DNA of 26,211 bases from an uncultured Clostridium sp. (GCA_947244675.1 CAMXLV010000011.1:1-26211), one strand, 5' to 3'; positions 19,701 through 25,185 are shown, counted from the first letter of the stretch. Notes: generated by a model not told the origin, from the sequence alone. A program made the numbers and translations.

Positions 19701-21449
19701 AATGATTTTACTAGCTGTTAACGCTAATACTTTTGCTTCTTCTCCTACTTCTGTAATTATTTCATAGGTTCCATTGGCTACTTTGGTAGCAATACAATCT
19801 AGGTTATTAACACGAATTTTTGCAACTTCACTTTCACTGTTGGTTTCTATTTCATATGTGATTTTTACTGTTTTATTTTTTTCTGTGTTAATTGGTTCTA
19901 CAACTGCTTTTTTTATGGTTGCAAAACGATTTGCAGTAACTACTTTTTCAAATAAAACACTATCTGTTATTATATGGTCTTCTGTTTCTTTATAAGTTGC
20001 AATTACTTTAATGATGTAACTATCTGTTGTTTGTGTACTAAAGATTTTTTCTATGTTTCCATTTTCTAGTTCTTCTGTTGTTATGTCTTGACTTGCTATG
20101 ATATTTTCTCCACTATCATAAAGTATTACTTTTGCTGATTGAATTGATTTTGCTTCATCTTCTATGTGGAATGTTACTTTTATATTTTTTTCTTGTATAT
20201 TTTCTTCTGCTTTTAAGTCAGATACAACTGGTTTTTGGGCATCAATTGTAATGGTTACTGTATTTTCTGTCTCTAATACAATTTCTTTTCCATTTTTTAG
20301 TTTTACTTTTTCTATGGTAATCGTATTTTCTCCTATTTGCTCTAATCCATCAATGGTTGCTAAATAACTGTTTTCTTGTTTAGTTACTTCGTATTCTTTG
20401 TTGTTTACGGTTATTGTACTTGGCTCAAAGTTTGAACTACCTGTGTTTTCATAAGCAATATTGGTACTGTCAAATTGAATGGTAATTGGTTCTTTTTTTG
20501 CAAATTTATTGCTTTGCTCTCCATTCTTTAATGTGTGTATATTGCTGATACTAAATTGGTAGTCAAGTGCCATAGTAAATGGTTTATTATATAAAATAGA
20601 TTCGTCAACATGATCTTTTCCTGGTACTTTTTCTGGAGCTGCATTATAAGCAATGCAAATTTGTACAAGGTAATTTTTACCATCTTCAACTGGCACTTCT
20701 TGTTGGTTGTTTCCTACAGTAACGTCTTTTTCTATAACTAATGTTTGTTGCTCATCTTCGGTTTCATATATAGTCAAATGTGCTGATGTTATTGTTATAT
20801 CTTCATCTATTATGTCAAAAGATATATTGGCTTTTCCTTCAAATGTTTCTTCTAATTTATAGGTAGATTCGTCTATTAATGGTTTCTTTTTTAATACAGC
20901 AACTTGTATTTCATAATTTACATCTATTGTTTTTCCATTAATTAATGTTACTTTTGTCATTTCATATTTTTGAATTCCTGCTGTATTTCCTACATTTATT
21001 TTTATTTTGTATCCATCACTATCTCTTTCTACTTGGTATTCCTGATTATTTATAGTAATACTTTTTATTGTTTCATTGTAACTAACTTCTGCTAAAAAGT
21101 TAATTTCAATTTCTTCATTTTTTTCTGGATAATATTTATTTGCTTCTAAATTTGTTATTGTTACATCATATTTTAGACTATTTTGTATCTTTTTAATTAA
21201 TAGATTCAAGTCTGTTATGGTAATTTGATTGTCTCCATTTAAGTCTGCTCTTTGGATCTCTTCTTCTTGTAATTCTTTTCTATGGATTAAATACATTTTT
21301 AATAATGTGATGTCTGCATCATTTATTTCACCATCGTTGTTAATATCCCCTTTGCTTACGTTGTTAGCATAAATGACTCCTAAACATGTCATAAATATTA
21401 AGGTAAAACAGATTATTATTGTATATTTTATTTTTTTACTTTTTTCCAT
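10785..21449 (-). CDS. Giant secreted M26-family (IgA1 protease/Zmp-like) metalloprotease with dockerin
   Basis: 3,554 residues. A signal peptide (1-29) is followed by a type I dockerin (about 34-91) with calcium loops GDINNDGEINDAD and ADLNGDNQITITD. Alternating Ig/fibronectin-like domains, about four pairs, run to about residue 1030. An M26 N-terminal region with GLUG motifs (VGGIVGEI, VGGIVGGV) follows, then the M26 catalytic part from about 1373 (YSNLYKLMPFFDAKYLV). The zinc motif is HETGH (H1838, E1839, H1842), with E1870 the likely third ligand. Three ~347-residue GLUG repeats and a divergent fourth unit finish the protein. M26 enzymes include streptococcal IgA1 proteases; the substrate here is unknown. 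It follows the cohesin gene by 17 bp. No sorting signal is seen, so dockerin-cohesin binding may anchor it. It contains no zero-frame CGG. Confidence 0.88.
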   Translation of the reverse strand: MEKSKKIKYTIIICFTLIFMTCLGVIYANNVSKGDINNDGEINDADITLLKMYLIHRKELQEEEIQRADLNGDNQITITDLNLLIKKIQNSLKYDVTITNLEANKYYPEKNEEIEINFLAEVSYNETIKSITINNQEYQVERDSDGYKIKINVGNTAGIQKYEMTKVTLINGKTIDVNYEIQVAVLKKKPLIDESTYKLEETFEGKANISFDIIDEDITITSAHLTIYETEDEQQTLVIEKDVTVGNNQQEVPVEDGKNYLVQICIAYNAAPEKVPGKDHVDESILYNKPFTMALDYQFSISNIHTLKNGEQSNKFAKKEPITIQFDSTNIAYENTGSSNFEPSTITVNNKEYEVTKQENSYLATIDGLEQIGENTITIEKVKLKNGKEIVLETENTVTITIDAQKPVVSDLKAEENIQEKNIKVTFHIEDEAKSIQSAKVILYDSGENIIASQDITTEELENGNIEKIFSTQTTDSYIIKVIATYKETEDHIITDSVLFEKVVTANRFATIKKAVVEPINTEKNKTVKITYEIETNSESEVAKIRVNNLDCIATKVANGTYEIITEVGEEAKVLALTASKIIFADQTEAIVENTVEVKVLKDLPKIEEIKQEDNLANNQVAVSFTLVDPDDSFITGKVQLVKPAVDGNPEQVIQEPTIERDGEHGRVLFENVEIDKEYTARFIANYNRYPEGDENIEENQVIREAKIMLVGDYNLQVSDLKTANKEKDTKYFEKNEEITLSFNCTNATSFLPEKAIIDGKEYVLTQTEGTNIYTTKLAGLEESGVKEYKLETIILNNKRFLDVEPEQKIKIEVLKEKPTITSFGYKEDDTDKNKVVASFNLNDIETTISNGTIVILDDHKNEIKTQNLVVGNNQITFDKIDSEYYNIKVKANYDLDTNALGAGENEYQEQILLQEEIDFTERKIQLKDIQDVRLYHIYYGFPMEVKNIDSNEIIENPENYVAKVKMKNMPDMHANIKSCRIEQRKVILELDVENTIIYKGDERQAKVEVPFGVMGNTGSYVKNESFEDLLYQMRQYPTGTFNLTKDYDASEYEVDTLTYFGDAMFQGTINGNGHTIYNLQKPIFSEIERATIKNLVIENAYITSKVGSWQKGFIANEIYSKTVVSNVHIKNSTISTYSQFYTFGPIAGRLSGSRVEKCSVTNLSIVAQRGAGSRRVGGIVGEIGYGSTIEDCYVTGEIQGSWEVGGIVGGVQDSMYQQNTIKHCIAKVNINGTSGPGNVGGIAGNANGAGRIKLVQNISLAEGSKSYKTHGSAITLDPDTFNYEMTESNLTANAENSSGRIKEFAKNEFSGEFCKEQAGFSDQIWNLDDKNYENIPTLKGYDPNNKQEGATTGNYIPDVERLKKMQDYDPKKEVAYSNLYKLMPFFDAKYLVVDGARISEDDVLNQKQIKTILPYNDKNEFVLTLTEENHQSIDHINVVFTDDTTKQYQVKFKNMNNHVVSYKLEELGIEYNFDKYVIKQDAEIVKKLVDYILTLDYDRDLKPLVAPINLGDRIYKDFFNETIKTEESAKQFVLNFLGNVNGYSLTIDNSILNNYIYDYLTKSTNKLKQFMFAYNYYSRFYGFEVSNMKVSDIVFFKGELYNTGVNTNNLVNLCLASTSLGTHVSYLFYEESLGPCVGFTTVSDFVEHNIKMFANNQDPNDWFAENFNGMLVETSAKGYEDSIDYRAWTQLKKQKKFILPMLTLPEDSGYMISAPTTFLVGSQRLYIREPGNQAQIQNLQNLMKNFANQIGVFYTTAAGFIEPSIFNKVCDVSIDTTVLPVLGEQKKGKSTDPFCKNFNELLNEWFTIRAVAAYSGSQRIYYVVDNTLTSYGRTWSHETGHNQCNFLFFKRNGFRPVGGCNNNDGSGTEDYTDGNTTQGFGDGAVNFNLSYNYDSSQVITTNLTTERINSTEKIESYYKRMFEAIDFLDYAEAKAFLQLTPEEQAKVAVQIYYPNAPGNYANVGWKPITKEEFEEMDLKTVEDIYDNQITIKPGVTKPVTQTGEQGLYGSEHMYIRRWYQPYNEKGRTHSYGFTYTSWQMLGIGGYDGGYITYFSGKSNNDLDAIKKVTKDPDMTWKKFKTMRYELMEDSWNTIPYLNSDELVEKYVDALKLDASNNDRNVSSSTNVRRVNYHYLKRVTDDFRAEVLDGNIQKVHIKTAEEFKQKLTENPRAYYVLDNDIDFSSITEGNAIVDGYFMGKLDGGGHKLTGNTIPIFNNIKFAYISNLQVENSNITSSLMNVGAFAKTLEYSQMENVQGKNITISATNKQVGGLVGSMAYSFVKNVHVTGSNIVGTTRVGGIAGYAGQSQVEESTVNGKARSTGNAAGGLIGEIYSKAIIRNCYTIGEVQGNQDIGGLVGYVNTSYIINSFSHTKATGNAGIASFVGQTTSNSIIKNNITLVNQTVGYKFDGRTATDKFTNFSGNYENKSNVGKSTTTRAGIDFTGKITEIDGTEVKKESFYTNTLTWDNNIWDFSRVASGGLPKLKNDDPNDVGITGERYSITNAEEFESLLKEHREATFVIEQDIDLSTLESTTTIIDGVFMGRIEGNNHTLRGNKVPIFHTARHTYIENLKIEGSNINKNETDVGALTKIADNIELKNVIGKDITVTNRRDDTGGLIGIMTYGDLENVHIIGGNVIGINRVGTLAGYVGYSNIKKSSSNGTATGTGNNVGGFMGEITNGTIVENCYARGTAKGNQNVGGFVGLLSKASTVSNSLSTTKVDGTDSVAGFVGQSITNSIVKNNIALGNQVRQHYKFDGKTVQEQLENYEGNYEYEGNKGIATGAREDIDFTGKISVANRQNITSKDFYTNTLGWNDNIWDFSTIASYKTPTLKNNDPNDSVEIGIPVHTIRTEEEFQTLMTQYPDENFTLENDIDLSNLESTTTIISGEFIGEIDGKNHSLKGNTVPIFHTIRYAKLTNLKLEGSNINKNETDVGAFAKIADKVEIRNLVAKDITVTNKNNNTGGLIGTMTASDLENVHIIGGNITGAGRVGILVGYVGTSHIKASSSNGIIAATGSACGGLVGEAINNTIIENSYSLGDAKGNQDIGGLVGVLRQSSVINCFSTLKALGNAGVSGFIGKAETNSIVKNNIALGNQMKQYKFDGRTANDQFEGFEGNYEYEENTGISTLTREGINFTGKISVATKQNITDRAFYSNTLGFDTEVWDLSYVSQECIPKLKNWDPNEKTLINKIDTYQIHSVDEFISLINAHPDGVFDIQNDIDFSGKTYTIGSSVVSVFYGEIRGNNHTITNLTNATLFGQFNGKVDGLNMENYNFGAKWKNGFIDWSTSNPLRSRVAAFALKASNATFTNMKFTNMVVLGNTTVATIVAEDENCTYENIDMKQVYLNGRTRGNQTASMVAVKTGGTIKNCYVQGELYGGGMQNGGVVSLTKGEVTIENVIANMYVSCSSASNAETWGGFVAKVGDGNLTVKNSAMINKLEQNGNSINKLIATVTEGAVATFQNCYENAEANGIASDTIEGIKTATNVELLTKEFYRNKLLFDGNIWDLENITEEDIRSVDNKVVRFITFGLKERESSIAKNFTRNFQYNLKQDN
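11865..14991 (-). repeat. Three tandem ~1,040-bp coding repeats (GLUG units)
   Basis: Units begin near 14990, 13950 and 12905, each opening with an x-EEF motif (KTAEEF, TNAEEF, RTEEEF) and closing with LKNxDPN. Each holds an IDGxFMG/GNNHTL strand, several VGGLxG GLUG motifs, KFDGRT and IDFTGKI segments and an NIWDFS motif. The second and third units are closest, sharing INKNETDVGA. A fourth, divergent unit follows from about 11870. Confidence 0.85.
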
Positions 21450-21462
21450 AATCTATTGTAAT

Positions 21463-21468
21463 CCTCCT
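21463..21468 (-). promoter_or_regulatory. Ribosome site of the protease overlapping the cohesin stop
   Basis: AGGAGG begins within the TAG stop (21469-21467) of the cohesin gene and lies 13 nt before the ATG at 21449. The spacing is longer than usual, but the overlap suggests coupled translation. Confidence 0.65.
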
Positions 21469-22387
21469 ATTTTAATTCTAATAAATCTAACAATATTAGT
21501 TTATATTGTGCTATATCATTAATTGTTATTTCATTATCTGTATCAACATCTGCTGCTTTTAATTTAATTCCCGTAAGTAAAGTATGGTCGATTAAATGTA
21601 GTTTTGCACAAGCTAAATCATTTACTGTTATTTTTCCATCTTCATCAATATCACCTTTTACAATTAGGGTATATTGCAAGGTTGTACCTACTTTTAATTG
21701 TACTCCTGTTGTTATAATGCTTCCTTCTTCTAATGTTTCTCCTTGGCTGTTTAAGAATACTAATTCTGATTGTGTTTCTACATTTTGTTTGAAAGTATTT
21801 ACAGTAGTTTCTGGCAGAATACCTTGTATATATGGTGCCTCAATTTTGTATTTATTAGATGTGATACTATCTTTTTTGTCTGGCTCTTCTGGCAAGGTTC
21901 CTTGTTCTTCTATGATGTCAAAGTCTATTCCTACTTCACTAATTGCTATGTCTTCCTTTCCTTCTGAGGTTACAATATCTTTTAGTTTTACTGTTGTTTT
22001 GTTAGCCTTTACTCCTTCTTTTACTTTTAAAGTTATTTGTAGTATCTCTTCTTGTTCTTTGGTTCCTGCTTTTTTGATTGCTACTAATTCTTTGGTTTGT
22101 TGGTTATATTGTAGTCCTTCCCAATTGTTTTGACATTTAATATTGGACTCTCCAATTGTTTCAAATATTCCCTCGTCATATTCTAAGGTTGCTTTATAAC
22201 AATTGATTCCTTCTTTTATGCCTTCATAATTTTCTAAGCTAACTTTTAAGATAGCTTCTTCTGTACTTTTTAATTCTCTTTGGCTACTACTTATGCCTAA
22301 ATCAATTTTGGTACTAGCTAGTACCACTCCTACTGCTAGAAATACTAGCATACTAAGTATTGTGATTGTGATAATGATTTTTTTCAT
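21467..22387 (-). CDS. Secreted cohesin-domain protein with C-terminal dockerin
   Basis: 306 residues. The signal peptide (1-25) precedes a cohesin-like beta-sandwich (about 26-160; YKATLEYDEGIFE and ILQITLKVKEGVKANKTTV are typical). An acidic linker (EEPDKKD) is followed by a small beta domain often found before dockerins (IQGILPETTVNTFKQNV, then TTGVQLKVG). The dockerin (244-303) has two calcium loops, GDIDEDGKITVND and ADVDTDNEITIND. Cohesins bind dockerins in cellulosome-like assemblies, so this protein could receive the dockerin of the protease encoded 17 bp downstream while docking elsewhere through its own. GGAG precedes the ATG, and a consensus promoter drives the pair. Whether this cohesin recognises that dockerin is inference. 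Confidence 0.82.
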   Translation of the reverse strand: MKKIIITITILSMLVFLAVGVVLASTKIDLGISSSQRELKSTEEAILKVSLENYEGIKEGINCYKATLEYDEGIFETIGESNIKCQNNWEGLQYNQQTKELVAIKKAGTKEQEEILQITLKVKEGVKANKTTVKLKDIVTSEGKEDIAISEVGIDFDIIEEQGTLPEEPDKKDSITSNKYKIEAPYIQGILPETTVNTFKQNVETQSELVFLNSQGETLEEGSIITTGVQLKVGTTLQYTLIVKGDIDEDGKITVNDLACAKLHLIDHTLLTGIKLKAADVDTDNEITINDIAQYKLILLDLLELK

Positions 22388-22427
22388 TTTTTCTCTCCTT
22401 CTTCTTTTTTTATTTTTATTCTATTTT

Positions 22428-22456
22428 ATTATAGTAGATTTGGTTTTATTTTTCAA
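22428..22456 (-). promoter_or_regulatory. Promoter of the cohesin/protease operon
   Basis: TTGAAA (22456-22451), 17-nt spacer, TATAAT (22433-22428), about 40 nt before the ATG at 22387. Confidence 0.85.
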
Positions 22457-22747
22457 TTGATTTTTTTTTCTTTTTTTGTTTTATCTTTTTTGTCTTTACG
22501 GATGCTCTTTTCTCAGATTTTTTACAATTTTGTTACTATTTATTGAATTTTTTATTACATAATTTTGTTCGTCTGCCAAATTTGCTTTAGTAAATTTGTG
22601 TCAAAGGTATTTTGTTGTATCCGTAAAATCTTTGATTTTTCCTATATAAAATAAAGGAAAGAAAGCCAATTTATTAAACTTTTTTGGTCTAATAAATTGA
22701 CTTTCTTCTTACCTTTGTTGATTTTACAGGGATTTTTTAGTTGTGTT
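22457..22747. other. Non-coding spacer between spore-protein gene and cohesin operon
   Basis: I find no gene here. It holds the spore-protein terminator and several inverted repeats: TTTACGGAT (22494-22502) with ATCCGTAAA (22619-22627), and CAAATTT with AAATTTG near 22577-22598. A GTAAAATC/GATTTTAC pair (near 22623 and 22720) could enclose the terminator hairpin in a larger structure. The rest is T-rich. Confidence 0.5.
22652..22714 (-). terminator. Terminator of the spore-protein gene
   Basis: A long stem (GAAAG-x-CAATTTATTA at 22661-22676 with TAATAAATTG-x-CTTTC at 22690-22705, one mismatch, extendable outward) lies about 40 nt beyond the spore-protein stop. T-rich sequence follows on the - strand. 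Confidence 0.7.
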
Positions 22748-22924
22748 TTATTGTTCTACACTTCTATTGGCAATTTCAATTGCTTTTGTTACAATGTTTC
22801 CACATTGTTTTGATGATACATTTGCCCAACTTCCGCCATCTTTTTTTACTTGGTCATAAACACCTAATTCTTTGGCAATTTCTTCCCTTAAATTTTCAGA
22901 TATTAATTTACTATTTCTAGACAT
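22748..22924 (-). CDS. Alpha/beta-type small acid-soluble spore protein
   Basis: 58 residues. The LREEIAKELGV motif is the family's first conserved helix, and CGNIVTKAIEIANRSVE matches the second (usually GGxxTKxLVxxAE). These proteins coat spore DNA and protect it from UV and heat. The intervening KKDGGSWANVSSKQ differs from the Bacillus norm but resembles clostridial members. AGGAGG lies 5 nt before the ATG. It is transcribed alone, with a hairpin terminator downstream and a palindromic leader upstream. Its presence indicates a spore-forming host. Forespore sigma-G control would be expected, but I could not make out a convincing sigma-G promoter. Confidence 0.85.
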   Translation of the reverse strand: MSRNSKLISENLREEIAKELGVYDQVKKDGGSWANVSSKQCGNIVTKAIEIANRSVEQ

Positions 22925-22966
22925 AACATCCTCCTAAATTGTATCTTTGAAAGATTTATTTTTGTC

Positions 22967-22990
22967 ATAAAACTTAATTTTAAGTTTTAT
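22967..22990. promoter_or_regulatory. Perfect 11-bp inverted repeat in the spore-protein leader
   Basis: ATAAAACTTAA and TTAAGTTTTAT are separated by TT. The element lies 43 nt upstream of the spore-protein start and could be an operator or mRNA leader hairpin; no T run follows on either strand. Confidence 0.5.
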
Positions 22991-22994
22991 AATT

Positions 22995-23008
22995 ATAGTA
23001 TATACTAT
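22995..23008. promoter_or_regulatory. 14-bp perfect palindrome in a divergent promoter region
   Basis: ATAGTATATACTAT reads the same on both strands. It lies between the divergent spore-protein and VanW-like genes and overlaps a TATAAT on the - strand. A regulator binding site is plausible but unproven. Confidence 0.4.
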
Positions 23009-23020
23009 TTTTCTTATTTT

Positions 23021-23063
23021 ATTTTGACAATTTTTTCGTTTTTTACACTTTTTTTGTCAAAAT
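23021..23063. promoter_or_regulatory. 9-bp inverted repeat upstream of the VanW-like gene
   Basis: ATTTTGACA (23021-23029) and TGTCAAAAT (23055-23063) flank 25 nt of T-rich DNA. The right arm runs into the extended -10 element, so a protein bound here could affect the promoter. Confidence 0.4.
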
Positions 23064-23064
23064 A

Positions 23065-23073
23065 TGATATAAT
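23065..23073 (+). promoter_or_regulatory. Extended -10 promoter of the VanW-like gene
   Basis: TGATATAAT with no good -35 at the usual distance. It lies about 40 nt before the ATG at 23112. Confidence 0.6.
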
Positions 23074-23095
23074 GAATTTGATTACTTAAAACTAC

Positions 23096-23101
23096 AAGGA
23101 G
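23096..23101 (+). promoter_or_regulatory. Ribosome site deciding the VanW-like start
   Basis: AAGGAG lies 10 nt before the ATG at 23112 but only 1 nt before an in-frame TTG at 23103, so the ATG is the better start. Confidence 0.65.
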
Positions 23102-23111
23102 ATTGAAAGGA

Positions 23112-24755
23112 ATGAGCAATAAGAATAATCTTTTAGAAAAAGATAAAAATAAGCAAGAAGATTTAGAAAAAGAAAGTATTGTAATAGAAGATAAAGAAAC
23201 GAAAGAAAAAGAAACGTTAAAACTGGAAAATACAAAAGATGATTTGATTATTTCTACTAAAGAGAAAATAGAAGAAGACGGTTTTGTGGTGGTAGAAAAA
23301 AAGAATTCTGATGTTATGTCTATTTTTAGTTTGTTAGTTGTTCTTTTTATTAGTATTTCACTTTTTGTTTTTTGTATTTTTACGGTTTATAATGTATTTA
23401 ATCCTAATATTATTTCTGGTGTATTTATTAAGGGAATTGATGTTTCTGGACTTAGTACTTCTGATGCAAGATACCAGTTAGATCAATATGTAAAAAGTCA
23501 ACTTCCAGAAGAAATTTTGGTTAAATATGACGATTTTGAAGCAACGATTTCACTTTCACAAATGGATATTTCTTTTGATACAAAAGCTGCTTCTCATTTA
23601 GCTTTTCAAGTGGGAAGAACTGGTAATATTTTTGAGAATAATTTGTCTATTTTGTCAACTTTTTTTGGTAATATTAATATTGAACCAAATGTTACTTTTA
23701 ATAAGGATTTGTTAACGAAAAATTTAGAAGATCTTTCTTCTCAATTACCAAATAGTGTGGAACAAAGTAGTTATTATATAGAGGAAAATCAGTTAATTAT
23801 TACGCCTGGAAAAGAAGGATATGTCGTTGATGTGGAAAAAACAATGGAAGCTATTAAAAATTCAATTTCTTCCTTTTCTTGCAAAGATACTCCTGTAACA
23901 TTAGTACTTGCTCTGCAAAAACCAGATGAGATTGATGTGGAAAAAATTCACAATGAAATTTATAAAGATCCTGTAGATGCTTATTATACAAAAGAACCTT
24001 TTGAGGTTCATCCTTCTGAGAATGGTATGGATTTTAATATTTCAATTGAAGATGTTAAAACTATGATTGCTTCTAATGAAATGGAAGAATATGTTGTTCC
24101 TTTAAAGATTATTTATCCAAATATTACAACTAATATGATTGGTACAGAAGCTTTTCCTGATTTGCTTTCTACTTTTTCTACTAAGTATGCTGCTAGCAAT
24201 CGAAACAGAACTACAAATTTGATTTTGGCTTCTAATAAGATTAATGGAACTGTTTTAATGCCTGGTGAGACTTTTTCTTATAATAAAGTGGTTGGTGCAA
24301 GAACGATTGCTGCTCGGTTATAAGGAAGCACCTATTTATGTGCAAGGTAGAGTAGAAGATGGGCTTCGGTGGTGGTATTTGCCAGATTACTTCTACTTTG
24401 TACAATGCTGTTGTTTATGCTAATTTAGAGATTCTACAAAGAAGTAATCATCAGTTTATTCCTTCTTATGTAACGGCTAGTAGGGATGCAACTGTTGTGT
24501 ATGGTGCTATTGATTTTCAATTTAAGAATAATCGAAACTATCCTATTAAGTTGATTTCTTCTGTTTCTGGTGGTATTGCTACCTTCCAAATTTTTGGTAT
24601 GAGACAAGAAGATGATTTAGAAGTTCAGATTTCTTCTTATGAGACACGGTAGAACGGCTACTGCTATTTACTCAGAAGCTTATAAGATTTTGAAAAAGGA
24701 TGGGCAAATTGTTGATAAGAAACTTCTTTCTAAAGATACTTATAAACGTCATTAG
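23112..24755 (+). CDS. VanW/YoaR-like envelope protein, read through three CGG shifts
   Basis: 546 residues after three skips (1,644 minus 3 nt). A Lys/Glu-rich cytoplasmic N terminus (about 1-55) precedes one membrane segment (about 65-90). Then comes an extracellular region with two PG_binding_4-like parts (GVFIKGIDVSGLSTSDAR; an IITPGKEGYVVD motif) and a C-terminal VanW domain (LMPGETFSYNKVVGART, then GGGICQITSTLYNAVV, NHQFIPSYV). VanW-domain proteins occur in glycopeptide-resistance clusters and widely in Gram-positive envelopes; the biochemical role is unsettled. Zero frame breaks at CGG codons 24315, 24367 and 24647. Skipping each C gives Gly402, Gly419 (GLGGGICQ) and Gly512 (TGRTA), and ends at TAG with the usual LLSKDTYKRH tail. 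No van ligase cluster is adjacent, so this is probably a housekeeping envelope gene. Confidence 0.87.
24315..24317 (+). other. In-frame CGG with +1 recoding (VanW site 1)
   Basis: Context GCT-C-GGT-TAT, 401 codons from the ATG. Skipping C gives AAGYKEAPIYV; zero frame stops two codons later. Confidence 0.88.
24367..24369 (+). other. In-frame CGG with +1 recoding (VanW site 2)
   Basis: Context CTT-C-GGT-GGT, in phase with the frame entered at site 1 (17 codons on). Skipping C gives the signature GLGGGICQ; zero frame reads RWWYL. Confidence 0.9.
24647..24649 (+). other. In-frame CGG with +1 recoding (VanW site 3)
   Basis: Context ACA-C-GGT-AGA, 93 codons after site 2 in the shifted frame. Zero frame stops at once with TAG. 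Skipping C adds a 35-residue C-terminal segment that fits the family (GRTATAIYSE...LLSKDTYK). Confidence 0.87.
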
Positions 24756-24760
24756 TTTTT

Positions 24761-24802
24761 AACCCAAAACGTCAGCTCTGCTTCGAGCTGACATTTTGGG
24801 TT
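24761..24802. other. Long hairpin between converging genes, without a T tract
   Basis: AACCCAAAA pairs with TTTTGGGTT and GTCAGCTC with GAGCTGAC, separated by one C-A mismatch, with a 6-nt loop. It lies 5 nt past the VanW-like stop. No T run follows in either direction, so it is an atypical terminator or another structural element. Confidence 0.6.
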
Positions 24803-24815
24803 TCGGGGTAACTTA

Positions 24816-25100
24816 TTAATACAATCCTCTCAGTCGCCTCTTTTGAAGGCGATCAATTTCATGATCCTTCTTGCAGAAGGATTCATAAATTAGGTTTCCT
24901 AGCATTGCTGTCGCAACAGCTGTTGCAAACAATACTAGTTCGTGCTTACGAAATGTAAGCACAATCAATGCTGTTATGGCTACTTTGAGTACCCACAACA
25001 GTATCAGTTCTATTTGGGATTTTGTTAAATCCCAAATTTGTTCCTGTAAACTTTTTTCCTTTTGGGATTTTTTTAAATCCCGTATTCTTTTTTTTATCAT
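24816..25100 (-). CDS. Small hypothetical membrane protein with atypical codon use
   Basis: 94 residues. A basic N-terminal third with a duplicated motif (RDLKKSQ and WDLTKSQ) is followed by two hydrophobic segments (IELILLWVLKVAITALIVLTF and LVLFATAVATAMLGNLIYESF; loosely holin-like) and a basic tail (RLQKRRLRGLY). I do not recognise the family. The ATG follows AAAGGGG, and a promoter lies upstream. Codons include many CTG, CTC, GTG, CAC and GCC, unlike all neighbours, and the DNA is packed with inverted repeats. Codon 7 is CGG (25082-25080). If C were skipped as elsewhere, translation would end two codons later. So this gene is foreign, reads CGG differently, is silenced, or is not a gene. 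Confidence 0.45.
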   Translation of the reverse strand: MIKKRIRDLKKSQKEKSLQEQIWDLTKSQIELILLWVLKVAITALIVLTFRKHELVLFATAVATAMLGNLIYESFCKKDHEIDRLQKRRLRGLY

Positions 25101-25142
25101 ATACCCCTTTGGCAGACCCTTTTGATTTTAAATACGTCTGCC
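24834..25142. repeat. Cluster of seven inverted repeats overlapping the 94-residue ORF
   Basis: Stems are TCGCCT/AGGCGA (24834-24852), ATCCTTCT/AGAAGGAT (24864-24882), palindrome GCAACAGCTGTTGC (24913-24926), GTGCTTAC/GTAAGCAC (24942-24962), TTTGGGATTT/AAATCCCAAA (25013-25036), GGGATTT/AAATCCC (25064-25081) and GGCAGAC/GTCTGCC (25111-25142). With the hairpin at 24761 this makes eight structures in about 380 bp. Confidence 0.7.
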
Positions 25143-25185
25143 CCTCCTTTCTGCTTTTGCTTTTTGGTCGATATGACTTATGGGT

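Noticed and set aside
11107..20367. Open frames on the + strand across the giant protease gene
   Set aside because: They are antisense shadows with Phe/Ser/Leu-rich low-complexity translations, no ribosome sites and no recognisable motifs.
23103..23105. TTG start of the VanW-like gene
   Set aside because: It lies only 1 nt from the AAGGAG site; the ATG at 23112 has workable spacing.
3401..24649. Classical programmed frameshift with slippery codon and stimulatory Shine-Dalgarno (RF2 type)
   Set aside because: Only some preceding codons (CTT) are slippery; GCA, ACA and GGA would not re-pair at +1, and I see no shared upstream SD-like sequence.
24761..24802. Standard intrinsic terminator for the VanW-like gene
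   Set aside because: The hairpin is strong but no T tract follows on either strand; listed as a structural element instead.
25080..25082. Reassignment of CGG to tryptophan or another single amino acid genome-wide
   Set aside because: A plain triplet reassignment would not restore frame at the nine sites, where one base must be dropped. The TGG/CGG pair in the 94-residue ORF is a single case.
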